Below, in pieces: positions 27,244 to 41,059 of a stretch of 49,510 nucleotides of DNA (the stretch's first letter is position 1; the number at the start of each line of letters is the position of its first letter). A model generated the notes under the pieces. The model made no database searches, was not told the origin of the DNA, and saw only the letters and a program-made list of their open reading frames with translations. This DNA comes from Paracoccus sp. (in: a-proteobacteria) (GTDB lineage: Bacteria; Pseudomonadota; Alphaproteobacteria; Rhodobacterales; Rhodobacteraceae), in assembly GCF_030604785.1 (NCBI RefSeq), contig NZ_JAUVVF010000027.1:1-49510 (forward strand). The letters run 5' to 3'. Made by a program: the position numbers and the translations under genes.

Positions 27244-28061
27244 CGCGCTTTGCGCCCTCACCCACGGGGCTGCTGCATCTGGGCCACGCCTTCTCGGCGC
27301 TGATCGCGGCGACGCATGGCCGCTTTCACCTGCGGATCGAGGACATCGACCGGGATCGCTGCCGCCCCGAATTCGAGACCGCGATCTTCGAGGACCTCGC
27401 CTGGCTCGGCCTCGACTGGCCCCGGCCGGTGATGCGCCAATCCGACCGACTGCCCGCCTACCAGCAGGCGCTGGACCGCCTCGCGGCCCTGACCTATCCC
27501 TGCCGCTGCCGCCGCGCCGATATCCGCGCCGCCCTATCCGCCCCGCAAGAAGGCGCCCTGCCTGCGGGTCCCGACGGGCTGATCTATCCGGGCACCTGCC
27601 GCCACCGTGGCCACGATCAGGCCGGGCCCGATGACGTCATCCGCCTCGACGCGGCCCGGGCTTTCGCAGCACTCGGCCTCGACCGCATCGCCTTCCGCGA
27701 TCAGGCGACACAGCCCGACCGGGACCACGCTTTGACCGCGACCGAATTCACCGCCACGATCGGGGACGTGATCCTGTCCCGGCGCGGCATGGGCACGTCC
27801 TACCATCTGGCAGTCGTCATCGACGACGCCGCCCAGGGCATCACTCTCGTGACACGCGGCCGCGACCTGCTGCAGGCGACCTTCATCCATATCCTGCTGC
27901 AACGCCTTCTGGACCTGCCGACCCCCCGCTATCTGCATCACCGCCTGATCCGCGACGATGCCGGCAAGCGCCTCGCCAAACGCGACGATGCCCGCGCGCT
28001 GCGCCATTACCGAGAGGCGGGCGCCACCCCGGACGACATCCGCCGCATGATCGGCCTCTGA
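27225..28061 (+). CDS. gluQ: Glutamyl-Q tRNA(Asp) synthetase
   Basis: 278 residues, a truncated GluRS-like protein without an anticodon-binding domain. GluQRS charges glutamate onto queuosine at position 34 of tRNA(Asp). Seen are [19 protein letters not shown] (HIGH-type motif), [10 protein letters not shown], the zinc-site cysteines CRCRR and GTCRHR, and [13 protein letters not shown] (KMSKS-like loop). It overlaps trmFO by 19 bases. Repeat copy B begins one base past its stop, although that repeat is oriented with hisI. Confidence 0.94.
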   Translation: MAGGELTRFAPSPTGLLHLGHAFSALIAATHGRFHLRIEDIDRDRCRPEFETAIFEDLAWLGLDWPRPVMRQSDRLPAYQQALDRLAALTYPCRCRRADIRAALSAPQEGALPAGPDGLIYPGTCRHRGHDQAGPDDVIRLDAARAFAALGLDRIAFRDQATQPDRDHALTATEFTATIGDVILSRRGMGTSYHLAVVIDDAAQGITLVTRGRDLLQATFIHILLQRLLDLPTPRYLHHRLIRDDAGKRLAKRDDARALRHYREAGATPDDIRRMIGL

Positions 28062-28119
28062 CTTTGCCTTGGTCCAAATATCCCGGGGGGAGCCCGCAGG
28101 GCGGGGGGCAGCGCCCCCC
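28062..28119 (-). repeat. Intergenic hairpin repeat, copy B
   Basis: Minus-strand copy. It begins at the last base of the hisI TAG stop codon and fills the gap to the gluQ stop. Order: GGGGGGC-GCT-GCCCCCC, second hairpin GCCC-TGC-GGGC, T, C6, and GGGATATTTGGACCAAG followed by GCAAAG. Compared with copy A the second stem changes GTCC/GGAC to GCCC/GGGC, a compensatory change. Confidence 0.88.
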
Positions 28120-28475
28120 TACGCCATCGGCGTCATGATCTCGACCTCGGCGCCCTCGCGGATCGCGGTGTAGAAACAGGACCGCCGGTTCGTGTGACAG
28201 GCCGGCCCCGCCTGCCGCACCAGAACCAGCAGGCAGTCGCGGTCGCAATCCACCCGCATCTCGACCAGCTCCTGCACATGGCCCGAGCTTTCCCCCTTGA
28301 CCCAGAAGCCCTGCCGCGATCGCGACCAATAGGTCACGCGCCCCGTCTGCAGCGTGCGGGCCACGGCCTCGGCATTCATCCAAGCCATCATCAGGACCTC
28401 GCCCGATGCGGCATCCTGCGCGATGGCGGGAACCAGACCGGCCCCGTCATATTTGAGGCTGAGTGGGTCGAACAT
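28119..28475 (-). CDS. hisI: Phosphoribosyl-AMP cyclohydrolase
   Basis: 118 residues from ATG at 28475, with AAAGGA upstream. It opens the purine ring of PR-AMP in histidine biosynthesis. Visible are LMMAWMNAEA, YWSRSRQGFWVKGESSG, the metal-binding CDRDC and the CHTNRRSCFY zinc segment. It is a stand-alone HisI without HisE. The stop codon shares a base with repeat copy B. It is divergent from the IscU-like gene. Confidence 0.96.
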   Translation of the reverse strand: MFDPLSLKYDGAGLVPAIAQDAASGEVLMMAWMNAEAVARTLQTGRVTYWSRSRQGFWVKGESSGHVQELVEMRVDCDRDCLLVLVRQAGPACHTNRRSCFYTAIREGAEVEIMTPMA

Positions 28476-28550
28476 CCTGTTTCCTTTCACGGACCGGCCT
28501 CCTATCTAACGAATGCCTCCGGCCCGCGAAAGAACCCCAGGGAAAGAACC

Positions 28551-28994
28551 ATGTCCGACAGCGACCTCATGCAGCTCTATTCCCGCCGGATCCTCGCCTT
28601 GACGACGGTCATTCCGCATCTGGGCCGCCTGGCCGACCCGCAGGCCGAGGCGACACGGCGCGCACCGCATTGCGGCTCGTCGGTCAGCGTCCAGCTGCGC
28701 CTGTCGGGGGATCGCATCGCGGAATTCGCGCAGGAGGTGCGGGCCTGCGCGCTCGGCCAGGCCTCTGCCTCGGTTCTGGGACAGGCGGTGATGGGCTGCG
28801 ACCGCGCCGAGATCGCCGCCGCGCGCGAGGCGCTGCGTGCCATGCTGAAGGACGGCGCCCCGCCCCCCGCCGCCCCGTTCGAGGCGCTGGAGGCCCTGAT
28901 TCCCGCCCGCGACTATCCCAATCGCCATGCCTCGATCCTGCTGGCATGGGATGCGACGCTCGACGCGATGGACGCCGCCGCCCAGGCCGCCTGA
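28551..28994 (+). CDS. IscU/SufU-like protein with incomplete cluster-ligand set
   Basis: 147 residues from ATG at 28551, preceded by AGGGAAAG; longer in-frame starts lie inside hisI. The fold matches IscU/NifU_N scaffolds. Two ligand cysteines align: C41 (HCGSS) and C66 (ACALGQASASVL). The third position, Cys in IscU's HCS segment, is Ala127 (RHASIL), and the regulatory Asp after the first Cys is Ser43. C83 is extra. It is probably a divergent paralogue rather than the main scaffold; Fe-S binding is uncertain. No isc or suf operon gene adjoins it, but sufE is elsewhere in the window. Confidence 0.8.
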   Translation: MSDSDLMQLYSRRILALTTVIPHLGRLADPQAEATRRAPHCGSSVSVQLRLSGDRIAEFAQEVRACALGQASASVLGQAVMGCDRAEIAAAREALRAMLKDGAPPPAAPFEALEALIPARDYPNRHASILLAWDATLDAMDAAAQAA

Positions 28995-29026
28995 AACAGC
29001 GCCCCAGACCGACATGACATGAAAAA

Positions 29027-29050
29027 ACCGGCCCGCGGAAACGGGCCGGT
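29027..29050 (-). terminator. Rho-independent terminator of the 31-residue protein gene
   Basis: 9-bp stem ACCGGCCCG / CGGGCCGGT with a 6-base loop, followed by TTTTTT on the minus strand. It ends the small-protein transcript and also separates it from the convergent IscU-like gene. Confidence 0.85.
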
Positions 29051-29135
29051 CAAGTTGCGCGTGCTTCGGGGATCGGTTGACCGCACAGGCGAACGGTCAA
29101 AGGGCAACGCGGGGCAGAATACGGTGGAAGCAGGC

Positions 29136-29231
29136 TCAGGGTTGCAGGATCGCGGGCAACCACAGGACGATTGTGGTGATCACGGCCAGGGCGGTCACAC
29201 CGATGATGTCGGACAGAAATTCACGGGTCAT
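29136..29231 (-). CDS. 31-residue putative single-span membrane protein
   Basis: Begins MTREFLSDIIGVTALAV and ends LWLPAILQP. A charged N-terminus (residues 1-8) is followed by about 20 hydrophobic residues (9-28), enough for one membrane span. GAGGAG lies 8 bases before the ATG, and a strong minus-strand terminator lies about 86 bases after the stop, with a hairpin TTGACCG / CGGTCAA between (29077-29100). It starts 75 bases after the recG stop and may be read through from recG or have its own promoter. Function unknown. Confidence 0.72.
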   Translation of the reverse strand: MTREFLSDIIGVTALAVITTIVLWLPAILQP

Positions 29232-29306
29232 GGCAGCAACTCCTCTCTGTTGCTGCTTTGTTCCCATATTCATCCGATTCGGTAAAGAACTTTTTAAGAA
29301 CATCCG

Positions 29307-34485
<5,179 letters not shown>

Positions 34486-34502
34486 GGCCAATATATTCCT
34501 TC

Positions 34503-34556
34503 GATTCGCCGTGGTCCTAGCCCGACCATCGCGCCAACAGGTTAATATGCCGTTAC
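34503..34556 (-). promoter_or_regulatory. Predicted ctrA promoter with CtrA-like box and GANTC site
   Basis: Minus strand order: GTAA-N7-TTAA (34556-34542, one base off TTAA-N7-TTAA), then TTGGCGC (34537-34531), 9 bases, GCTAGGAC (34521-34514, 7 of 8 to the sigma-73 -10), then GAATC (34507-34503), a GANTC site near the expected transcription start. The ctrA ATG is at 34485. The spacer is one base below the usual range. Confidence 0.42.
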
Positions 34557-34576
34557 CATGCCTCCAGACGGGCAGA

Positions 34577-34861
34577 CTAATCAACCTTTGGTTGTCTAAA
34601 CCTCTGCAAGGACGTGACCTTCAGCGCGGTGCGGCCATGTTTCTCGACGGCACTGGCCCAGGCGTCGAGTTCCTCGTCCGACAGGCCGTAGCGGCGCAGA
34701 GCCTCGTCGCGCGTGATCAGACCGTGGCGGATGGCCAGCACGACCACTTCCTTGCGGCTGGCGACCCAACGGGTATCGCCGGGTGGCAGGTCCGCCATCG
34801 TCAGTATGCGTCCATCAGGCAAGGTCACGGTTCTTGGCCCCGAGCTCTTTTTCACGAACAT
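34577..34861 (-). CDS. sciP: CtrA inhibitor SciP (DUF1153)
   Basis: 94 residues, start preceded by AAGGACA. The protein is a DUF1153 helix-turn-helix. Seen are [39 protein letters not shown] and [18 protein letters not shown]. In Caulobacter SciP binds CtrA or DNA and blocks CtrA-activated promoters in swarmer cells. Here it lies directly upstream of ctrA, 91 bases from its start, in the same direction. A 14-base palindrome and a consensus-like -10 precede it. Confidence 0.95.
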   Translation of the reverse strand: MFVKKSSGPRTVTLPDGRILTMADLPPGDTRWVASRKEVVVLAIRHGLITRDEALRRYGLSDEELDAWASAVEKHGRTALKVTSLQRFRQPKVD

Positions 34862-34911
34862 TCAACCTGTCCTTCGTTCCATGGACAGACCATCGCATTG
34901 CCCCCTTGCCT

Positions 34912-34938
34912 ACGGGTTAACCCGTCTGCCGTTTTAGC
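34912..34938 (-). promoter_or_regulatory. sciP -10 element and TTAA-centred palindrome
   Basis: Minus strand GCTAAAAC (34938-34931) is a perfect match to the sigma-73 -10 GCTANAWC. Five bases on lies ACGGGTTAACCCGT (34925-34912), a perfect 14-base palindrome containing TTAACC, the CtrA half-site core, placed at the expected start point. The -35 is poor, suggesting an activator-dependent or weak promoter. Confidence 0.4.
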
Positions 34939-35029
34939 CCGCCGATCCCTTGAGAATGCCGGGCATTTGCATATATTTTGACGCAATCCGCCGCCCAACG
35001 GGCCGGCCCGCCCGCCCCCGGAGATCGCC

Positions 35030-36199
35030 ATGACCGCCACCACGCTGACTGATGCCCCTTCGGGTGTCGCGGAAATCAACAGTCTCGGCTTTGCCAAGCC
35101 GCCGGCGCAGACGCGCGTGGTGGTGGCGATGTCGGGCGGGGTGGACAGTTCGGTCGTCGCCGCCAAGCTGAAGGCCGAGGGCTATGACGTGATCGGCGTG
35201 ACGCTGCAGCTTTACGACCATGGTGCGGCGCTGGCCAAGAAAGGCGCCTGCTGCGCGGGTCAGGACATCCACGACGCCCGCCGCGTGGCCGAGCGGATGG
35301 GCTTTCCGCATTATGTGCTGGATTACGAAAACAAGTTCCGCGAATCGGTGATCGACGAATTCGCCGACGCCTATCTGGCCGGTGCGACGCCCGTGCCCTG
35401 CATCCGCTGCAACGAGCGGGTGAAGTTCCGCGACCTGCTGAACACGGCGCGCGATCTGGATGCCGATTGCATGGCGACCGGCCACTACATCCAGCGCAAG
35501 GTGGGCGCCAAGGCCGAATTGCACATGGCCGCCGACCCGGTCCGCGACCAGAGCTATTTCCTGTTCTCGACCACGCAGGAACAGCTTGATTTCCTGCGCT
35601 TCCCGCTTGGCCACCTGCCCAGCAAGGCCGAGACGCGGGCGCTGGCCGCCGAATACGGGCTGATCGTGGCCGACAAGCCCGACAGCCAAGACATCTGCTT
35701 CGTGCCGAACGGCGACTATGCCTCGGTGATCGAGAAGCTGCGTCCGGGTGCCGCCGATCCGGGCGAGATCGTGGATATGAAGGGCCGCGTCCTCGGCCAG
35801 CATCGCGGCGTGATCCATTACACGATCGGGCAGCGGCGCGGCCTGGGGATCGGGGGCCTTGGCGATCCGCTTTATGTGGTGCGTCTGGAACCCGACAGCC
35901 GCCGCGTCGTCGTGGGGCCGAAATCGGCACTGGCCACCACCATAGTCAACGTAACCGAGGTGAACTGGCTGGGCGACCAGCCCTTCGCGGGCGAGATCGC
36001 CTGTTCGGTCCGCATCCGCTCCACCCGGCCGCCCAAGCCCGCCATCCTGCGCGCCCTGCCCGGCAACCGCGCCGAGGTCGAGCTTCTGGACCCCGAGGAA
36101 GGTGTCAGCCCCGGCCAGGCCTGCGTGTTCTACGAGACCGGCGGAACCCGCGTTCTGGGCGGCGGCTGGATCAGCCTGCGTCGGCGGCCAGCTGCCTGA
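35030..36199 (+). CDS. mnmA: tRNA-specific 2-thiouridylase MnmA
   Basis: 389 residues, with GGAG 7 bases before ATG. MnmA adenylates and thiolates U34 of tRNA Lys, Glu and Gln. The PP-loop is [14 protein letters not shown]. The two catalytic cysteines are in [11 protein letters not shown] and [22 protein letters not shown] and the C-terminal beta-barrel (about 290-385) are intact. Its 3' end overlaps the convergent sufE by 29 bases, and both handle sulfur. Confidence 0.97.
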   Translation: MTATTLTDAPSGVAEINSLGFAKPPAQTRVVVAMSGGVDSSVVAAKLKAEGYDVIGVTLQLYDHGAALAKKGACCAGQDIHDARRVAERMGFPHYVLDYENKFRESVIDEFADAYLAGATPVPCIRCNERVKFRDLLNTARDLDADCMATGHYIQRKVGAKAELHMAADPVRDQSYFLFSTTQEQLDFLRFPLGHLPSKAETRALAAEYGLIVADKPDSQDICFVPNGDYASVIEKLRPGAADPGEIVDMKGRVLGQHRGVIHYTIGQRRGLGIGGLGDPLYVVRLEPDSRRVVVGPKSALATTIVNVTEVNWLGDQPFAGEIACSVRIRSTRPPKPAILRALPGNRAEVELLDPEEGVSPGQACVFYETGGTRVLGGGWISLRRRPAA

Positions 36200-36581
36200 T
36201 CCGCGCGATCATCGCGCGCACGCCGTTCGAGCGCTGCGCCGAAAGATGTTCGTCCAGACCCAGCCGGGCCAGCTGCGCCTGCGCGTCCACGTCTGCCACC
36301 TGCCCGACGGGCAGGCCCGAATACAGCGCGTGCAGCACCGCGATCAGCCCGCGCACGATCAGCGCGTCGCTGTCGCCCTCGAAGTCGAAGCGGCCATTCT
36401 CGATCCGGGGCATGATCCAGACCTGGCTGGCGCAGCCGTCGACCTTGGTGGCGGGCACCTGAAGCGCCGGGTCCATCGGGGGCATGGCGCGGCCAAGCTC
36501 GATCACGTGGCGGTAGCGTTCCTCCCAATCGTCGAGGAAATCGAAGGTGGCGGCGAGGTCGTCAAAGGCGGGGGTGGCCAT
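36171..36581 (-). CDS. sufE: SufE family cysteine desulfurase-activating protein
   Basis: 136 residues. SufE accepts persulfide sulfur from SufS. The sulfur-accepting Cys50 lies in [10 protein letters not shown], with [22 protein letters not shown] at the start spanning the first helices (residues 6-27) and the conserved [17 protein letters not shown]. It is away from any suf operon. It converges on mnmA with a 29-base overlap of coding ends, so transcripts of the two genes can base-pair. Confidence 0.95.
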   Translation of the reverse strand: MATPAFDDLAATFDFLDDWEERYRHVIELGRAMPPMDPALQVPATKVDGCASQVWIMPRIENGRFDFEGDSDALIVRGLIAVLHALYSGLPVGQVADVDAQAQLARLGLDEHLSAQRSNGVRAMIARIRQLAADAG

Positions 36582-36717
36582 GGGGTTCTCCTGTCTCGGG
36601 GACCGGGGTAGCCTGCGCTTGTCCGAAGGTCAAAGAGGCTTTTCGGCGCGCGCCCTTTGGCCTAACACTCGGGCCTGTGCCGCCCCTGCGCGGCGGGACC
36701 GCAAGAGGAATGCCGCG

Positions 36718-37209
36718 ATGATCAGACTGACCCTGCCGCTGTTGATTGCCGCGCTGGCACTGTCGGGCTGCGGGCGGCTTGGCGACAGCAGGCTGAACCC
36801 GTTTCGCGGCGGCCCGACCACCCCGGCCACGCTGACCCCCGAGGGCGGCTACGCGCTGCGCGACGCGCGCCCGGCCGTTCCGATGCTGATGGGCGCGGAA
36901 TGGCAACCCCTGCCCGAGGGACGGCTGCTGGTCGTGCGCGGCCTTGCGCCGGTCAAGGGCTATCATTCGGCAGGCCTGATCACGGAACGGGTGCAGCCCG
37001 GCGGCAGGCTGGCGCCCGATGCCGACGGCGTGCTGCGCCTGCGCTTTGTCGCATCGCCCCCGGCGGCGGACGATCCGGCGGCGGCCCTGCGCGCGGATGC
37101 GGCGACCGACACGATCACCGTCGCGCGCCCGATCAGCTTTGCCCAGCTTCGCCGCATCGCGGCCATCGAGATCACCGGCGGCGACAGGGTCATCCGCCTG
37201 TCGCGCTGA
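36718..37209 (+). CDS. Putative lipoprotein, conserved, unknown function
   Basis: 163 residues from ATG at 36718, with AGAGGA 9 bases upstream. The lipobox LALSGC gives lipidated Cys18. The mature part begins with a Gly/Pro-rich stretch, then a compact domain (about 60-160) with LLVVRGLAPVKGYHSAGLI and TITVARPISFAQLRRIAAI. I know of no assigned function. It precedes dnaX by 57 bases in the same direction. Confidence 0.72.
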   Translation: MIRLTLPLLIAALALSGCGRLGDSRLNPFRGGPTTPATLTPEGGYALRDARPAVPMLMGAEWQPLPEGRLLVVRGLAPVKGYHSAGLITERVQPGGRLAPDADGVLRLRFVASPPAADDPAAALRADAATDTITVARPISFAQLRRIAAIEITGGDRVIRLSR

Positions 37210-37266
37210 TCCGGTTGCCGCCCCCCGGCGCGGGGGCTAAGGTGGCGGCTTCAAGACAGGTGCCCG

Positions 37267-39072
37267 ATGACCGAGACACAAGAGGCCGCATACAAGGTTC
37301 TGGCGCGGAAATACCGGCCCGAGACCTTTGCCGACCTGGTGGGCCAGGATGCGATGGTCCGCACGCTGAAGAACGCCTTTGCCGCCGACCGGATCGCGCA
37401 GGCCTTCGTGATGACGGGCATCCGCGGCACCGGCAAGACGACCACGGCACGCATCATCGCCAAGGGCATGAACTGCATCGGCCCCGACGGCACGGGTGGT
37501 CCCACCACCGAACCCTGCGGGCGCTGCGAGCATTGCGTGGCCATCGCCGAGGGGCGCCATGTCGACGTGATGGAGATGGACGCGGCCTCGCGCACGGGCG
37601 TGGGCGACATCCGCGAGATCATCGAATCGGTGCATTACCGGGCGGCCAGCGCGCGCTACAAGATCTACATCATCGACGAGGTCCACATGCTGTCGACCAG
37701 CGCGTTCAACGCGCTGCTGAAGACGCTGGAAGAGCCGCCCCCGCATGTGAAGTTCATCTTTGCCACGACCGAAATCCGCAAGGTTCCGGTCACCGTCCTG
37801 TCGCGCTGCCAGCGCTTCGATCTGCGGCGGATCGAACCCGAGGTGATGATCGCGCTCCTGCGCCGCATCGCGGATGCCGAGGGGGCCTCGATCACCGATG
37901 ACGCGCTGGCACTGATCACGCGCGCGGCCGAGGGCTCGGCCCGGGACGCGACCTCGCTTCTGGATCAGGCGATCAGCCATGGCGCGGGCGAGACGACCGC
38001 CGATCAGGTCCGCGCGATGCTGGGTCTGGCCGACAGGGGCCGGGTGATCGACCTCTTCGAGATGATCCTGCGCGGCGACGCCGCCGCCGCCCTGACCGAG
38101 CTTCAGGGCCAGTATGCCGACGGAGCCGACCCGGTGGCGGTGCTGCGCGATCTTGCGGATGTGACGCACTGGATCTCGGTCGCCAAGATCACGCCGGACG
38201 CGCTGGAGGACCCGACCATCGCCCCCGATGAACGCCTGCGCGGCCGCGATCTGTGCGAACGGCTGCCGATGCGCGTCCTGTCGCGGATGTGGCAGATGCT
38301 GCTCAAGGCGCTGGACGAGGTCTCGGCCGCGCCGAACGCGATGATGGCCGCCGAGATGGCGGTGATCCGCCTGACCCATGTGGCCGACCTGCCCGACCCC
38401 GAGGCGCTTATCCGCCGCGTCCAGCAGGCGCAGAACGCAGGCGAATTCGCGCGCGGACCCGCCATGGCCGGGACCGGTTCGGGGGCGGGCGCGCAGGCGG
38501 TGGAAGCCCCTCACGCGATGCGCCGCGCCCGCCCTGCACCGGCGGTCCAGTCGCGCGGTTCCGCAGCGCAGGCGCTGGCCGTGGCGCCGGAACTGGTCGA
38601 GAGCTTTCCCGACTTCGCCTCGGTCGTCGATCTGATCGCACGGATGCGGGACATGACGCTTTTGGTGATGGTCGAGCGCCATGTCTCGCTGGTGCGCTAC
38701 AGCCCCGGCCGGATCGAGTTCCAGCCGCGCGGCAATGCGCCTGCGGAACTGGCGCAGCGTCTGGCCGAACGCCTGCGCGGCTGGACGGGCGGGCAGCGTT
38801 GGGCGGTCACCGTCACGAACGAGGACGGCGCCCCCACCATCGCCGAGATGCGCGAGGCCGAGGAACGCGAAGCCCAGGAACGCGCCCTGGCCCTGCCGAT
38901 CGTCCAGCAGGTGCTGGCGACCTTTCCCGGCGCGACCCTGACCCGCGTCACACGCGCCGCGCCCCCGCCCGTCATCGCAGACGAGGCCGAGGGCGCCGGC
39001 AATCCCCATGACGGAACCGAAGGCCCCGTGGCCGAGGTTGAGGAATGGGACCCCTTCGAAGATGAGGATTAG
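37267..39072 (+). CDS. dnaX: DNA polymerase III subunits gamma/tau
   Basis: 601 residues. AAA+ clamp loader subunit: Walker A GIRGTGKTTT (51-60), zinc cysteines C70, C84, C87, C90, Walker B with IIDEVHML, and sensor 1 FATTEIRKVPVTVLSRCQRF. Domain III ends near residue 385; an Ala/Pro linker (about 390-435) leads to the tau C-terminal region and an acidic tail (EEWDPFEDED). No obvious slippery A6-7 frameshift site was seen, so only the full-length product is supported. ybaB follows after 3 bases. Confidence 0.97.
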   Translation: MTETQEAAYKVLARKYRPETFADLVGQDAMVRTLKNAFAADRIAQAFVMTGIRGTGKTTTARIIAKGMNCIGPDGTGGPTTEPCGRCEHCVAIAEGRHVDVMEMDAASRTGVGDIREIIESVHYRAASARYKIYIIDEVHMLSTSAFNALLKTLEEPPPHVKFIFATTEIRKVPVTVLSRCQRFDLRRIEPEVMIALLRRIADAEGASITDDALALITRAAEGSARDATSLLDQAISHGAGETTADQVRAMLGLADRGRVIDLFEMILRGDAAAALTELQGQYADGADPVAVLRDLADVTHWISVAKITPDALEDPTIAPDERLRGRDLCERLPMRVLSRMWQMLLKALDEVSAAPNAMMAAEMAVIRLTHVADLPDPEALIRRVQQAQNAGEFARGPAMAGTGSGAGAQAVEAPHAMRRARPAPAVQSRGSAAQALAVAPELVESFPDFASVVDLIARMRDMTLLVMVERHVSLVRYSPGRIEFQPRGNAPAELAQRLAERLRGWTGGQRWAVTVTNEDGAPTIAEMREAEEREAQERALALPIVQQVLATFPGATLTRVTRAAPPPVIADEAEGAGNPHDGTEGPVAEVEEWDPFEDED

Positions 39073-39075
39073 GCG

Positions 39076-39420
39076 ATGATCAAGGGTTTGGGCGGCATTG
39101 GCGACATGGCCAAGATGATGAAGGCCGCCAAGGACATGCAGGACAAGATGGGCCAGATGCAGGAAGAGATGGCCCGCATCACCGTGACCGGAGAATCCGG
39201 CGCGGGGCTGGTGCGGGCCACCTGCACCGCAAAAGGCGAGCTGACGGAGCTGGAGATTGACCCCTCGATCTTCGTTCCCTCGGAAAAGGAGGTCGTCGAG
39301 GACCTGATCCTTGCCGCCATCAAGGAGGCGCAGCGCCTGGCCGAGGAACGGATGAAATCCGAGATGGCGAAGATGACCGAAGGGCTGGGCCTGCCGCCCG
39401 GCATCAAGCTGCCCTTCTGA
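39076..39420 (+). CDS. YbaB/EbfC nucleoid-associated protein
   Basis: 114 residues. Small dimeric DNA-binding protein. Visible are the Met/Lys-rich N-terminal helix (MKAAKDMQDKMGQMQEEMA), the beta core TVTGESGAGLVRATCTAKGE and EIDPSI, and the C-terminal helix with IKEAQRLAEERMKSEMAKM. It sits in the conserved dnaX-ybaB-recR operon, 3 bases from each neighbour. Confidence 0.96.
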   Translation: MIKGLGGIGDMAKMMKAAKDMQDKMGQMQEEMARITVTGESGAGLVRATCTAKGELTELEIDPSIFVPSEKEVVEDLILAAIKEAQRLAEERMKSEMAKMTEGLGLPPGIKLPF

Positions 39421-39423
39421 GCC

Positions 39424-40035
39424 ATGCGCGACCCGCAGGCCGAGGGCAGCGACGACATTCAGGCGCTGATCGCCCTGATGGGGCGACTGCCGGGGCTCGG
39501 TCCGCGTTCGGCCCGGCGGATCGTGCTGCAACTGATCCGCAGGCGCGGCGACCAGATGGCGCAGCTTGCCGCGCTGATGGAGAAGGTGGCGCAGAACTCG
39601 CGCGAATGCCTGTCCTGCGGCAACATCACCGACCGCGACCTGTGCGCGATCTGCGCCGACCCCGCCCGCGCCACGGGCGAGATCTGCGTGGTTCAGGACG
39701 TCGCCGATCTGTGGGCGCTGGAACGCGGCCGCGCCTTTCGCGGCCGCTATCACGTGCTGGGCGGCACGCTCTCGGCTCTGGACGAGATCGGCCCCGAGGA
39801 TCTGGGCATCCCGCAGCTTCTGGACCGCATCGCCTCTGAAAGCGTGTCCGAGGTGATCCTGGCGCTGAACGCGACCGTCGATGGCCAGACCACCGCCCAT
39901 TACATCGCCGACGCGCTGGAGGGGCAGGCCGTCACCGTCACGGGCCTTGCCCAGGGCGTGCCCATCGGCGGAGAACTGGATTATCTGGACGACGGAACGA
40001 TCAGCGCGGCGCTGAGGGCGCGGCGACGCCTGTGA
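39424..40035 (+). CDS. recR: Recombination protein RecR
   Basis: 203 residues. RecR forms a clamp with RecO that loads RecA at gaps. The helix-hairpin-helix ([20 protein letters not shown]), a four-Cys zinc finger ([16 protein letters not shown]) and a TOPRIM domain ([17 protein letters not shown]) are present in order. The C-terminal Walker B-like ARGVPxGGELDY-type segment reads [14 protein letters not shown]. The stop lies 3 bases from the convergent S8 protease stop. Confidence 0.97.
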   Translation: MRDPQAEGSDDIQALIALMGRLPGLGPRSARRIVLQLIRRRGDQMAQLAALMEKVAQNSRECLSCGNITDRDLCAICADPARATGEICVVQDVADLWALERGRAFRGRYHVLGGTLSALDEIGPEDLGIPQLLDRIASESVSEVILALNATVDGQTTAHYIADALEGQAVTVTGLAQGVPIGGELDYLDDGTISAALRARRRL

Positions 40036-40038
40036 GCG

Positions 40039-41058
40039 TCACTGGATCCGGGCGGGTGCCAGGGCGCGGGCAAGGCTTGCCTCGCCCCGGCCGTGCTGGG
40101 CGGGATTGTAGTTGCGGATCGTGTCGGTGCGCGCGGTGTCCAGCAGGCGGTTGCCGATCTGCGTCGGCGTGGCATTGGTGAACTTGCTGCCCAGGACGGC
40201 CGCGTATCCGCTGACCACCGGCGCGGCATAAGAGGTGCCGTCCAGCCCGGTCAGATCGCCCCGGACGCCGACGGTCAGGAACTGGCGCTGCGCGCGACGA
40301 TCCTGCCCCGGGCGGTTCGAATAGCTGGCCAGATTGGCCCGGTCCGAGGGCGAGCCATGCCGGTCCAGCGCGCCCACGAAGATCGCCGCATCGCTGCCCA
40401 GCAGCGCAAGGTTCAGGTAATCGCTCCGGCCCGCCCGGTTCGCCCCGCCAAGCGCCGCGCCGTCATTGCCCGCAGCCTTGACCACCAGAGCCGATCCCTG
40501 CCGCGCATGGCGGATGACCGAGGCTTCTTGCGCCGACCATGCGATCCGCGCGGGGCTGTGACCGGCGGTCGCGAACATGGCATAGCTCAGATTGACGACG
40601 TTCAGGCCGGCGCCAAGCGACACCGCGCGGTTGGACCCCATGTCGTGGCGGCGCAGCTGTGCCTGCGGGGCCAGCAGCGACAGTTCAAGCTGCGTCCAGT
40701 CGCCATGACGCTGGCTCAGCCGGCCGGTGCCCAGATCGGCCTCGATCCGCGCGCCGCGGTCGAAACTGTCCACGACGGTGACGCTGGTGCCCTGTCCGCG
40801 ATAGCCCGCATTCCAGGCATCCGCGACATCGGGATGCATCCAGGGCCGGAACTGCGGATGCGTTGCCTGCCGAGGGGCGGGACGGCTTGCCACGACCGCA
40901 CGGCGGGTGGCCGCCGCAGGCCGCGCGCCCTGCCCGTCACGGGCGAAATCCTGACCCAGGGCCCCAAGCGCCGGATTCTGCGCCGATACCGCCTGGGGCG
41001 CGGCCAGCGACAGCAGGATGGCGAAGAAGGCTGCTAGGGGGCGGTAGGGGCGTGTCAT
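40039..41058 (-). CDS. Secreted S8 (subtilisin-like) serine protease
   Basis: 339 residues. The signal peptide is about residues 1-26 (ending AVSAQ). The full catalytic set is seen: Asp97 (TVVDSFDRG), His118 (SQRHGDW), oxyanion Asn198 (AAGNDGA) and Ser276 (GLDGTSYAAP). A short Ala/Arg-rich region (27-70) could be a brief propeptide. The catalytic domain is small, with the Asp-His spacing shortened to 21 residues. The gene is monocistronic, convergent with recR, and its start codon is immediately preceded by a hairpin that holds part of the ribosome binding site. Substrate unknown. Confidence 0.9.
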   Translation of the reverse strand: MTRPYRPLAAFFAILLSLAAPQAVSAQNPALGALGQDFARDGQGARPAAATRRAVVASRPAPRQATHPQFRPWMHPDVADAWNAGYRGQGTSVTVVDSFDRGARIEADLGTGRLSQRHGDWTQLELSLLAPQAQLRRHDMGSNRAVSLGAGLNVVNLSYAMFATAGHSPARIAWSAQEASVIRHARQGSALVVKAAGNDGAALGGANRAGRSDYLNLALLGSDAAIFVGALDRHGSPSDRANLASYSNRPGQDRRAQRQFLTVGVRGDLTGLDGTSYAAPVVSGYAAVLGSKFTNATPTQIGNRLLDTARTDTIRNYNPAQHGRGEASLARALAPARIQ

Positions 41059-41059
41059 T

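Noticed and set aside
36582..36717. Possible 4.5S RNA gene near dnaX
   Set aside because: The SRP RNA core GGAAGGAAGCAGC is absent in this gap and in the gap directly before dnaX.
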